NCBI RefSeq assembly: GCF_018991925.1
Contig: NW_024744357.1
Coordinates: forward strand, 5,403,263-5,467,262
DNA from: Homarus americanus
Taxonomy: Eukaryota; Arthropoda; Malacostraca; Decapoda; Nephropidae
Length of the DNA stretch: 64,000 bases
Direction of reading: 5' to 3'
Under the pieces are notes generated by a model that did no database searches, was not told the origin of the DNA, and worked only from the letters and a program-made list of their open reading frames with translations. Shown piece after piece: positions 23,701-35,700 of this stretch. How positions within the stretch are numbered: position 1 is the stretch's first letter; every line of letters starts with the position of its first letter. The position numbers were made by a program, and so were the translations under genes.

Positions 23701-26700
23701 TCAGGTTGACCATCTCACATCCAGACTGATTGGGACCTGAGCAGTGCCGGATTAGTGATTTTGTCGAACCACAGGTGGTTAGGTTAGGATTAAATAAATA
23801 ATTACCTCTAACCCACTTCATAACCACCTCACCCTACCTTTAAAATACTCTGTAAATAGTACAAGTTGGATAATAAAAAGAAACCGCCACTGGACTCCCA
23901 ACTGTCAACAGATGTCAGTGTTTTGATACACTGGACCTTCGCTTTATGCGCATTCACTGTACAGTACAGCTGCCCCTCGACTTACGACGGGATTAGGGAC
24001 CCAAATCCATGACGTAAGTCGAAAATGCTTAAATAATACATAGAAAATCTAAAATGGGTGTCTCTTTTTCTTCTCAGCACCACAAAACTCTCACTTTTAA
24101 GCTTGCCAGCCATTTTAAAGTGAATTACAAACGAAAATTTTGTCAGTACACAGCATGATCACTGACGTTGGGACTCGAAAATACGTAATTTGACAAAATT
24201 TTGGAACGACCGAGGCGGTCGTATGTCCGGGTGATTTAAGTCGAGTATGTTGTAAGTCGAGGAGTAGCTGTATACGAATTCGCATTTTTGCGGTGGCCCT
24301 ATTTCTACCCACAATTCATTTTATGTGGAAAGATTCCCTAATAGTAGGTTCTTAAATTTCGCGAGTTTTTAATTCGACGTTTTTATTTGGACACAAAAAA
24401 CACTACACAATTTCAAATTTCGACGGGTTTGAGCAGCCCGCCAACGTTCAGATGTGCACAATCGCGTAAACAGCGTCATTTATGTACAAAAAATTCATTA
24501 TTGTTTATTACCGAATGTCTTTTTGGTTGAATTAATGTTTATGTGTGCAAAATGAACAATTCAATTCATTAATAATCCGTAGAATATCAAAACACACGAG
24601 GAGACGAGACGGCATTGTTTTCGTTAATGTTTACAAAACCAGTGATTGATTGGGTCTACATATAAAACTGAAGAAAATAATACCCTGGTTGTAGCTGTAA
24701 CAAAATTAATGTAAAAAAATTAATATGGTTGTTTTAAGTAATGTTATTTAATGTTAATAAATGGAACAATAGAAGTTGCTAACCATTAATGGTAAAGAAA
24801 AAAGTGAGATCGCGTACATAAGTGCACACGTGAAAACATATTGTCATTACTCTATATAGGAATATGAAAGCAACACTTATTTACTGTTCATATATATTTT
24901 AATTCAGGTTTCTGAATTTAAAACAAAAATTCTAACCACCAGTGGTGATAAAGTTGAAAACATAAGGACAGCCAATGTTGTTGTGTGTGTTTTTACACGG
25001 ATGACGAAGTTGCCACAGGTTCAACTCTAGCCGAAGTCGTAGAACAAAATCTTTTTCTGGGTTGTTTTTATTTTTTATTTAACTTTGTGTTATTTTCGTT
25101 GGTTTATTAGGATGTTGCTTTATTACAGGTAGTAATCCGCCAAACATCGAAAGTACCAGACGCAAATTAATTTTCTCCATAGGAGGTTGTATTCAAATTT
25201 GGACGATTTGAATTTTGCGAGGTTTTTACAGTCTAAATAGGTGTCCAAATGTGAGAGCCTAGTGCTATGCATTCTACAGAAGATATGGCACAAAAGTTTG
25301 ATATTACGTATTATTATATCTATTTCTAAGCCACATTAGAGTATTTTGAATAATTTTTCCACAACTTTTACAGCATTAATGCTCTAGAAATGGTTGTGAA
25401 ATGTGGCACAGTGTGTGTGTGTGTGCACTGCATGTGGCGTCACGGGACACAGCTGGTGAGTCAGACACTTACCCTTTCCACACAAACACCAATGCTCTTC
25501 ATATGTCTTAGTTTATAGTTTTATATTATATTATCTTTAAACCCACATTAGAGTATTGTAAGGATTTTTCCACAACTTTTATAGCATTACTGTTGACTTT
25601 TAGTAGTTGTGGAAGCGCCAATGTTATACAAGTCGCATATGCTGCGAACGGACACGCCACTGTCGAGTTTTTTGAGAAGTTCAACCTTATCTTGTATAGA
25701 CAACGTATGGTGTTTGCGCTTCACACCACGAGAAGCACTTCCTTTATTCAATGAAGACATGACTGGGGCTAAATAAGAGCAGTTTATAATGAAGAAAAAC
25801 ACAGGAATAACCGAGTCTGCTAGTGGCGCCACCAAAACAGTAGTGGCGTGTTGGCGAGGAGACCAGCGCGAAATTTTAAATTACGGTGGCCAAATTATGT
25901 CCAAACCAGCGGTGGAACCGGATTACGGATTGCATGACATGAATATGTATTTGATTGAAATTTCTCTACACAAGAATATGAAAGCAACACTTATTTACTG
26001 TTCATATATGTTTTAAATAATACTTACTCATGTAAAAAAAATTTTAAATAATACTTACGAATGTAAAACAAAAATTCTACTACCAATGGTGGTAAAGTCT
26101 AAAACCTAAGGACAGCCAATGATGTGTGAGTTTTAACTCAGGTGACAAAGTCATCAGATTCAACTCTTGCTAAAGCTTTCCATAAAGATGTCATAGCTGC
26201 TGCTGAAACTGTTACTGAACCTGAAGTTTTTGCCGAAGCAGCTTATGATGCTGAATTTGATGGTGTAGCTGAATTTGATGGTTTAGGCCTTCGAATAATA
26301 AAGCTGTCGAAAGAACCTTTCACATCTTTATGTACAGGTCATGTACGTTTTTCAAGTCCCTGTTAATTTTAATGCTTCATTCTGTTAATGGATCCACTTC
26401 AAAAATATGTTCACTGCTTGCTCCATATAATATCCACAGACCTCTCTCACCCTTTTCATATCATTTTAACACACCTAGTTTCTCGGCTAAGGTTAAACAT
26501 TTGCTTTTAGCTTTTTGACCAACACTACCATCACTTGCTCATGTTGAATAGGGATGCAAAAATGCCATAAGAAACCCGAGAAAGTTTTTCTCCGTTTCCT
26601 ATTCAGATGCGTGAAAACAAAGGGCCTGCCAGCTGCGACTGTTTATACTGGTGATGCTGGCATCGCCACTCACAGGCCCAGCAGCCTCCATGAGCAAGGT

Positions 26701-29700
26701 ATGTTTTTTTTATGTATATCGGGATATAGTTATTATTTATTTTGAAAATGTAATTCTACTTTATTTTTTTTATTTGTGTCGTAAATACGAAGAAAATAAC
26801 GGTGCAAAATGAATTGGGTCCTAAATTCGCCAGGGTCTTTAATATGATTCGTCGTTAGTAGAACCGCCGTTATCGGAGGCTTTCCTATACTGTAAAACAA
26901 TGTACTGTACAGAGCATCACAGTACAGCTGAAATGAACCTACCTGGAGATACCTGTCAATGATTGTCACAGTAAGGTAGAGTGTTTCTTGAAGAAGTGTG
27001 AAGCGTATGTGAACCTGAACCAACCAGTCAATAAGGATGCTTCTCATCCTCCCTGTAATCTGCTGACCATCCAGGTAGTGACGACGTACTTTATTTCCCT
27101 CCTGTTGAAACAAAGACATCATGACACATTACAATATACTGGACACCAAACAAAGTCTTTTACAAGTCAAGACATGACAACCCAATACAGTTAAGTTTTA
27201 AGAGTTATTATTCCATAAAGGGTAGAGAAAGCTGCTCTAGAGGATTGTAAAAGAATGTTACAAAGATGGTCTGGAGACTGAACATGTAAGAAAGGTGTAG
27301 GAGAGGAATGTAAATAGCGAGGACTGGCAGTATTAGCCTACAGTACAGTGTAGTGTTACAGGCAAAGGGGGACCAATATGCGAGGGAATTAAAAGAGCGT
27401 TATAGATAGAGCTAAGATTTGTTCACAAGCTCAAGAGTTTAAAGATGTAAAATCAGCATTATTCTGAAGCCATGATATAACCCTCAACAACAATACCCAT
27501 TTCTATAGAAATTTTTTTAGCACAAATGGAAATCCTTAAAACCTAAGCCATATATACCCATAAGTTAACAGAACACCAATTAAGAATTAAAGACTAACAA
27601 AATAATAAACAAACGCTCACCTCCAGCAGGCGTAAGTGTTTATAAATGTCTTTCACATATTCTGACACCAACTGAGGATTTCTTCCGTCTTCAGCATCTA
27701 TGTCTTCAACACCAAGGCATTGTGTAGAAAAGGCAATGGACAACTCTTTTACCTTGGCAACTTCCTCCACATCCATTTGCTCCTCCACATTCTCCACAGG
27801 ATCCCTCGATTTTTTCGCATTTTCTTTGTCACTAGAGAAGGAACAGAGATCCACTTCACTACTCTATCCTCACAACACACTTGTATAAGGTTAACGTGTG
27901 GACTGTACACTAATTCTCGAGAACAAATCCTCTGGGGGAAAATGCCCCTTTAGAATCCATTGCCCACTTGTTACTTTCTCTCTCTCACACACCTGTATAC
28001 TATTAGGTTTTCTTTTCATTTCAGCCCATGAGCACCGTCAACCTCCTGACCAATAGTCAACGCTGCAGGTTTAGGTATAACTTTTCTCACCACTATTATA
28101 ACGAGTGAATCGCCAGCCACCACAATATCGGCCAATCAACGATTTTATTCAGTTTGGAGAAAGCCTACGGCACCAAGAGGGTTAATATTTAACAATGAGA
28201 GAACAGTACAGTAGGGCCGGGATACATTGCCACCTTTTATAACTATTTTTTTATATTGCAACTACCAAAATTATTGACATTTTCCAATATACCGTATTTC
28301 TCGGCGTATAAGCCGAGGTTGTAAGCCCCCCAAAATTCCCAAAAATCATGGGGGTCGGCTTATGCAGCAGATCTAGATCATGAACCTTAAAAATTTCTGG
28401 TGCATAGCAGCGAGAGACACTATTTACTACTCGGAAACTTCAATGTGACTGCCCAATCAGTTGTTATTCTCTTTATGAGAACCCATATATAAAACAACTT
28501 TGACTTACGACCTACTCGACTTGCGACCACCCGGACATACGACCGCCTCAGTCGTACCAAAATTTTTTCAAATTACGTATTTTCGAGTCCCGACGTTAGT
28601 GATTGCGCTGTGTACTGACAAAATTTTCGTTTGTAATTCCCTTTAAAATGGCTGGCAAGCTTAAAAGTGAGAGTTTTGTGGTGACGAGAAGAAAAAGAGA
28701 CACCCATTTTAGGTTTTCTATGTATTATTTTCTCATTTTCGACTTACGACCTGGATTTGGGTCCCTAACCCCATCGTAAGTCGAGGAGTGGCTGTACAAC
28801 TTTGTTATTGTAAAGACGTGAACTGAAGTGACCTAAAATACCAAAATAACAGAAATACTACAACAGCGATAGGACACGACTGTTGTTCACTATTACCAGC
28901 GTGGTGGCTTGATCAGCTGTTATTCACCCCAAGGACATTAGTGTAACAAAGGGTTGAAATACAAATTCTTTATATAAGACATTGATAAAAAAAAAAGACC
29001 AGTAAAAATGTTAAAAAGCAATATAGAATTGAAATGGTTTAGAATCCTTCAAAATCTTCCTCTGATCTAGTGGTTCCTTCCGGTGAATCCCAGTCCTCCA
29101 ACTTGGCTGCGGCTTCATCGTCATCTTCCCACACCACATCATCCTCCTCACCATCCAGAGAATTGGATATGCAATATTTTTTTTAATGTTTTTACTACCA
29201 TTTCTGATTTTATGGCATTCCAAGAATCTATTTACGCTTCATTACATCAATACATATGGCATTCCCGGTGATGACGTATCCACTCTCTCGGTTCTCGTCG
29301 ACCCACTCGAATAATTTCTCCTCCAGTTCTGGCCACTGTTGTTTACCTCTTCTCAGGGCACATTTTGTTCTGGGGATGTCTAGCTTTTCTTCAGCCTTCT
29401 TCCACTCTCGATCCTGCTTCTCATTAACGCCGAATTCTCTTGCAGCTGCAGAGTCGTTTGATGCCTTTGCAAATCTTACAACTTTTAACTTGAACGAGGC
29501 ATCGTATTTCATTCGTTTTGCGGGTGGGGCCATTTTACTATAAGGTTTAAAGACAACCACCTCAGATATGGAAAATGCCAAGTGGAGAGAATGTGGCAAA
29601 CAGATAAGAGGTCGACTATGAAGGCAAGTCAGTGCAGTATCGAACGTCAAACCGCTCATAATGAGTCGAGTTTGGGGGTCGGCTTATACACACGACATCA

Positions 29701-32700
29701 GCCTAGAATTGATATTTCAACTAAATATTCAGGGTTTGGCTTATACGTCGGGGCGGCTTATACCCCGAGAAATACGGTATAGCAATAAATTTATTTATTT
29801 CGCAAGGGAAATCGGGCAGGAAATGTTTCAAATGTACTGCCATGGCATGCAAATGTGTTATTTGCTCACCAAAGGCATGGCGCCACCATGGCTGCTCACC
29901 CACGCATTCACGCTCACCCACTCAGTCTTTCTGAGCGAGTGACGAGTAAGCAGCCGACTCTGCTGCAGATTAAGACTTCTAAGGCGAGTGCCGAGTGTAA
30001 ATGGGTTGCTAGTGACGTGAAAACTAAAGTGAAGGGAATGGAAAGCTTAATGGAAAAGATTTAATACTGTAACTAATATTATTGGTTTGTTCATTTATGT
30101 AGGTGTGGGATTGTCAAGTGAGGGTGGCAGTGTAGCGTCTAGCTGCCGAGTCTGGTGTTCCCGTGATGGTGCATCAGCTGCCGAGTCTAGTGTTCATTGG
30201 TGCTTTAGTTAGTAAGAAAATAAACTCATTAAGTCAAGTTTAGTCACTTATTGGCCACCAGAAGCTAACCCCATTTTCCCCATTGATTACATGGAATTAT
30301 ATATCGCGAACATCGTTGGACCCCATCTCACAATATCCTTATCCTACTGTACTGTATATACTGTACTGTACGTGCTCTACATTGTCATAGAGTACTGTAC
30401 AGCATAGTATTTAAATGCATCCCCCAGTTATAGCCACTTCTGGCAAACAGTTTCCCAGAAAGAAGTGGACGTCAGAAACATCCATTAAGACAACATGTCC
30501 TAAAGACACAAGGTAAGCCATAGTGATCTATCTTTCTAAATGACTACTGTAGGTGTTACTGTACAGGAAAACAGTAACTCACTATTCACAACACCACTTA
30601 ACCCCATTTTATATTTTAACGCGTCTCAAGGCATACCCCGCTTTTTCACAAAGATAATCACAATACCCTACAGCAATATTTCAAACCCCGCGGGTTAGCC
30701 ACAGCACTCCTATTCCACCGTAAGACCCGCTTCACACGACCAAGTTTTTTTTCATGCGCGAGGACCTGTGCGGGCTAGAAATTAATGACGTTCAATGGGA
30801 CCATTCACTCATAAAACACATGTACTGTACTTCACAACCATGGAGTGAAAAAAAAAACATTCCGAACGCTCTAGAATTCTTCATACTACAATGGTGAACG
30901 CTAGTTTAGCCGTATACACTCCTTTAAAAATGCCACACACACACGTTCTTTTGTATTGTTTTTGTGGTACTGTAAATATTTTATTGCATAATATGGAGTG
31001 TACAGTACCTGTAACCTGCTATTAAATAAGAAGAGCATGGACGTGTAGGTGTCTAAATTAGATTGTCAATGTAGCTGCAGCCCCCTAGCTCTCCCCAAGC
31101 TGTGTTAGTACTATTTTTTAACTTGTATTTTCAGGCAGGTATAATGGTACACAGTTTTATTTTTTACTGTTATAAGGACACAATCATTCATGCAGAATGA
31201 ACCCCCCAAAAAATTATAAAGTCAAAAACAAAGGTAATACAAAATATTTTATGTGCATGTTAGTTAATGGGAGGGGGAGCCAGTGTTGGGGATCTCAGCC
31301 TCCCATGTGTAGTTAAACTTTTTATTGCCAACTGGCAGAGCAGTATTTATTTATTTTTTATCTAGAAGTATAATTTTTATTTTTTCTTCACATTTACTGG
31401 TACAGTAATGTACAGGCAAACTTGGTCCCTAATAGTCTTGGATAATGAGAAGTGTACAGTACAGTACATGTGGTGAAAGTTGCCAGCTGGGAATGCATCC
31501 TCCCATATTTACATTAATTCTCATGGGGAAAATTAAACCCCAATATTCACAATGTCCTTTAGGAACTCATTCCTCGTGATAACCAGAGTACTGTACAGTA
31601 TTCTTTTACGGGTTGGACCCCGCTAATCCAGGACCTGATGGTCCAGCAGCTTTGATGGTTCGGGACACATATAGAGAATACTTAAATCTTATGGGGAAAA
31701 TTAGGATATGTTCCACAACTACTAAAAGTCAACAGTAATGCTATAAAAGTTGTGGAAAACTCATAACAATTATCATAACCTGTATTCAAATGTACTAAGT
31801 TAATTAGTAAAAAGCCATAATTTTGAGCACCATACAGTATTAATGTACTCGCTGTGTACTCAAATGTTCGAAGCTAAAGGACAATCTTTTATCTAGTGTA
31901 AACTGTGGGATGTTTATACTCAAATAAATCACCATCTTGCAAGAGTTCCAGCAATGAAAGTTATATTCTGCTCACCTCCCCCTCCCCATCCTCCCAGCCA
32001 GAAGGCGATAAAGATTTTAGAGGGTGAAGGTGGTTTTAGGCTTAAGATTTGATCTTATAAAATGTCATTGACTTGACTTGGCAAAATATAATTTGCATTG
32101 CTGGAATCCTTGCAAGAAAGATCAATTTGAGTATTAACATCTCATAGTTTACATGATATAAAATTTTAGTCCTTTAGCTTAGTACATTTGAGTAAAAAGT
32201 GAGTACAGGTACAGTAAAATGTTGATCAAAATTACAACCTTTTCACAGGGGAAACTGCATAACTAACCCCAGTGGCCAGGATATTATGGCATTGAATGTT
32301 AAAGAGTATTTCAAACAAATTCTTTGTTTAGTTCTGTACATATACAGGTATGTGAATTCCCACATAATGAAAGGCATAAAGTGAGGGTCCGGTGTACAGT
32401 AAACGTGTCATAGTACTAACACTGTCATAAAGAAGTCCAGTAAGCCTGGGCTAGATTTATGCTCATGTTAGTTGTATTGGTACCAGTATAGTTTATGCAT
32501 TATTTTACCTTTTTTTAACCTCGGCTTCGATGGTTCAGAATTTCCGCTAATCGGGAACCTGTCTGGTCCCAAGCTTCCCGGATTAGCAAGGTCCAACCTG
32601 TATTAGACCATCATCAATACTGTGCTGTATGGGGTTACACGCACTTATAACCGAGTTTGATCCAATCCTAAACATGTTCTACATAACGTACTGTACTATA

Positions 32701-35700
32701 GTACTGTATCTCCAAATAGATGACCCTGAATAATGTAGCAAACACCAGGCTGGAAACCTCTGCTGTAGATAAACTTTTACTTAAATATACAGTCACCCCA
32801 ATTATAAATGGTTAGCACTTGTAACAGCCAACATCTAGGGCATTAAAAACTTCTTTTGCTCTTCTAACAGGATAGCTAAAAATTTGTAAACAATGTGTGT
32901 GTTTTCATTTGTTGCCAGGCCATCCTGTATAAGGCATATAAAAAGAAAAAAAATTATATAAAAACTCACCTTTGTCTTAATTTAGGAACAATAGAGGGCC
33001 TCTTAGTGATTTCTGAAAGTTTCAAAGGAGCCTTGGATCCACGGAGCGATATAGCACAGTTACCAACTTCTCCAAGCGCTGGCCGGTGCAGCACTGGTCC
33101 CTGGATCAGCTTGGTCTCCACCTTCTTGAGAACATTATCTGGACCCATCTGCTGACAAAATAACAAACCTTTATAAATATTCATGTAAATTAACTTGATA
33201 ATTTATGCACTTCTACACTGTACTGTACATCCTTAGAAAGACCAATGTTACTTTCCCAAGTTTATGTTGAGACATATCAAGGGCACAACAGCTGAGAGTA
33301 GAGACATATCAAGGGCACAACAGCTGGGAGTAGAGACATATCAAGGGCACAACAGCTGGGAGTAGAGACATATCAAGGGCACAACAGCTGGGAGTAGAGA
33401 CATATCAAGGGCACAACAGCTGGGAGTAGAGACATATCAAGGGCACAACAGCTGGGAGTAGAGACATATCAAGGGCACAACAGCTGGGAGTAGAGACATA
33501 TCAAGGGCACAACAGTAGAGACATGGCTGGGAGTAGAGACATCAAGGGCACAACAGCTGGGAGTAGAGACATATCAAGGGCACAACAGCTGGGAGTAGAG
33601 ACATATCAAGGGCACAACAGCTGGGAGTAGAGACATATCAAGGGCACAACAGCTGGGAGTAGAGACATATCAAGGGCACAACAGCTGGGAGTAGAGACAT
33701 ATCAAGGGCACAACAGCTGGGAGTAGAGACATATCAAGGGCACAACAGCTGGGAGTAGATATATAGTAATTTAAGAATTTTATTAGTGAGCAAAAATTTT
33801 ATCTTCTGTGCAAAATATAAGACATTTATATTCAAATTATTCGCTCTCAACTCTGCTCCCCAGTGGTTGTGTATACATTGTAAACAGGACTTGCACTTCA
33901 TGGCCTGTGACTGCTGCCTTCACAGGGTTCAAATGTACATTGAAAAATGGACAAGGCATAAAACCAGGTTTGGTTTTGCAGAGACTGTTTTGCTGTAACT
34001 TATTTTAATAATAAAATTCCTTAATAGAAACTTTCCAAACATGTGGGTCAAATTTCCCTTGTTACCACCCAAAGTCTCGAGAATTTTATGGTTGCAATCA
34101 ATTGTTTAGACAGTTCTTAAACATTTTTCTTCTATGACGTTTCTCTCACAAGCGACCGCCTTAACCACCTGGCAATATGTTAAATAATATTTTATTATGT
34201 GCAACTATACTATTGCAATGGATTTTATATAGTGCTGATAGTATCGGATTATATGTATTATGTATAACTGATATAATGTACAGATCTATAAAATACATTC
34301 ATACATGTTATGTTTTTATGCAACTGTATTACAATAACATCTTTACAGACTCCCAGTTTGGATTTAGAGCTAGAAGGTCAACTGAGAGTGCTCTGCTATC
34401 CTTTACTAATGACATCTTAAATTCCTTTGATGACAGTCAGTTATTCTTGGACCTCTCTAAAGCCTTCGATACTGTCGACCATACCATCCTCCTTTCAAAA
34501 CTTGAACATTACAGCATTAGGGGCCTGTCCCACAATTGGTTTCCCTCGTATCTGTCCAACAGGATGCAGTACATCTGCTATAATAATCACCAATCTGACT
34601 CCTTGCCAATCTTGTATGGTCCAGTACTGTTTTTGTTGTACATAAATGACATAGTCCAAGCCAGCTCACTCATAAAATACAACTTATTTGCAGACGATGG
34701 TAATCTCTATGCCACCAACTCAGACCTCCATTCCTTGATGAGAACTATGAACACTGAATTGACTAAAGTCAGGACCTGGGTAATACGTAATAAACTGACC
34801 TTAAACCTTTAGAAAACCCACTACACGATCTTTCACCTAAGGAAAAACTTACCCCCAGACTTGAACCCCCTATACCTTGGTAATACAGTCCTCAAACGCG
34901 AACAAAATACTAAATTCCTAGGGTAATTGTTGATGAGAAACTTAACTGGAGAAACCACATACAAGCCATTCACAGTAAAGTCAATAAACAGTGCGGTATC
35001 ATGTATCACACTCAACAGTCACTCACTCTCACAGCAATGAAAGAAATCTATCATGATCTTGTTTACCAACACCTGATACACTGTCACACACTATGGGGGC
35101 CTCTGGCTCTTCAAAAACACAATCTCTGGTTACTGTACAAAAGAGAGTTGTACGGACAATGACCTACTTGAAAAACAATCAAACAAACGAGAAATTTGCT
35201 ACATTGAAAATTTTTAAATTCAAAGTTATTAACACCTACTGCTGTACCCTCTTGACAATAATTATTTCCAGTTCCGGAATAATCAGAGATACAACTTAAG
35301 GCACCCAGAGCTACTAAGACCACCCCCCATGCCTCCTCTCAGTCCCAGACCTCCATAAAATATCATGGTGTGAAGGTATGGAACAACTTACCCCCACCCA
35401 TCCGAGCAAAGACTACGCTCCCTTCCTTTAAATCATCTCTAAAAAAATATCTATTGTCGAAGTATTAATATTTCTTGTAACACTTACTATATTTACAGTA
35501 CCTGCTTTTATTGCAATAAACATATTTGCCAACTAGTCATAATCCTGACAGCTCTGTCCTCTTGTTCAACCTTATTACTGTACAACCCATGTTGTAATGC
35601 TCCCCCATTCTACTTATTATTTTCAATTCCACTGTAATTTATGTATAAATAAATAAATAAATATTGAAGTGATAACTTTGGTAACATTATGAGATGTTCT

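Larger units (their letters stand above)
28292..29777 (-). mobile_element. Pogo-family DNA transposon, internally deleted, TA target site
   Basis: TIRs CCGTATTTCTCGGCGTATAA (left) and the inverted TTATACCCCGAGAAATACGG (right) are flanked by TA. The minus strand encodes a transposase N-terminus (29533-29228) and, at about 29165-29035, an acidic C-terminus (NSLDGEEDD to SEEDFEGF, stop). The catalytic middle is gone. A MITE is inserted at 28497-28794. Confidence 0.88.

Noticed and set aside
33265..33760. CRISPR-like array (regular 32-bp repeats)
   Set aside because: There are no unique spacers and the repeats are contiguous; it is a eukaryotic minisatellite in an intron.
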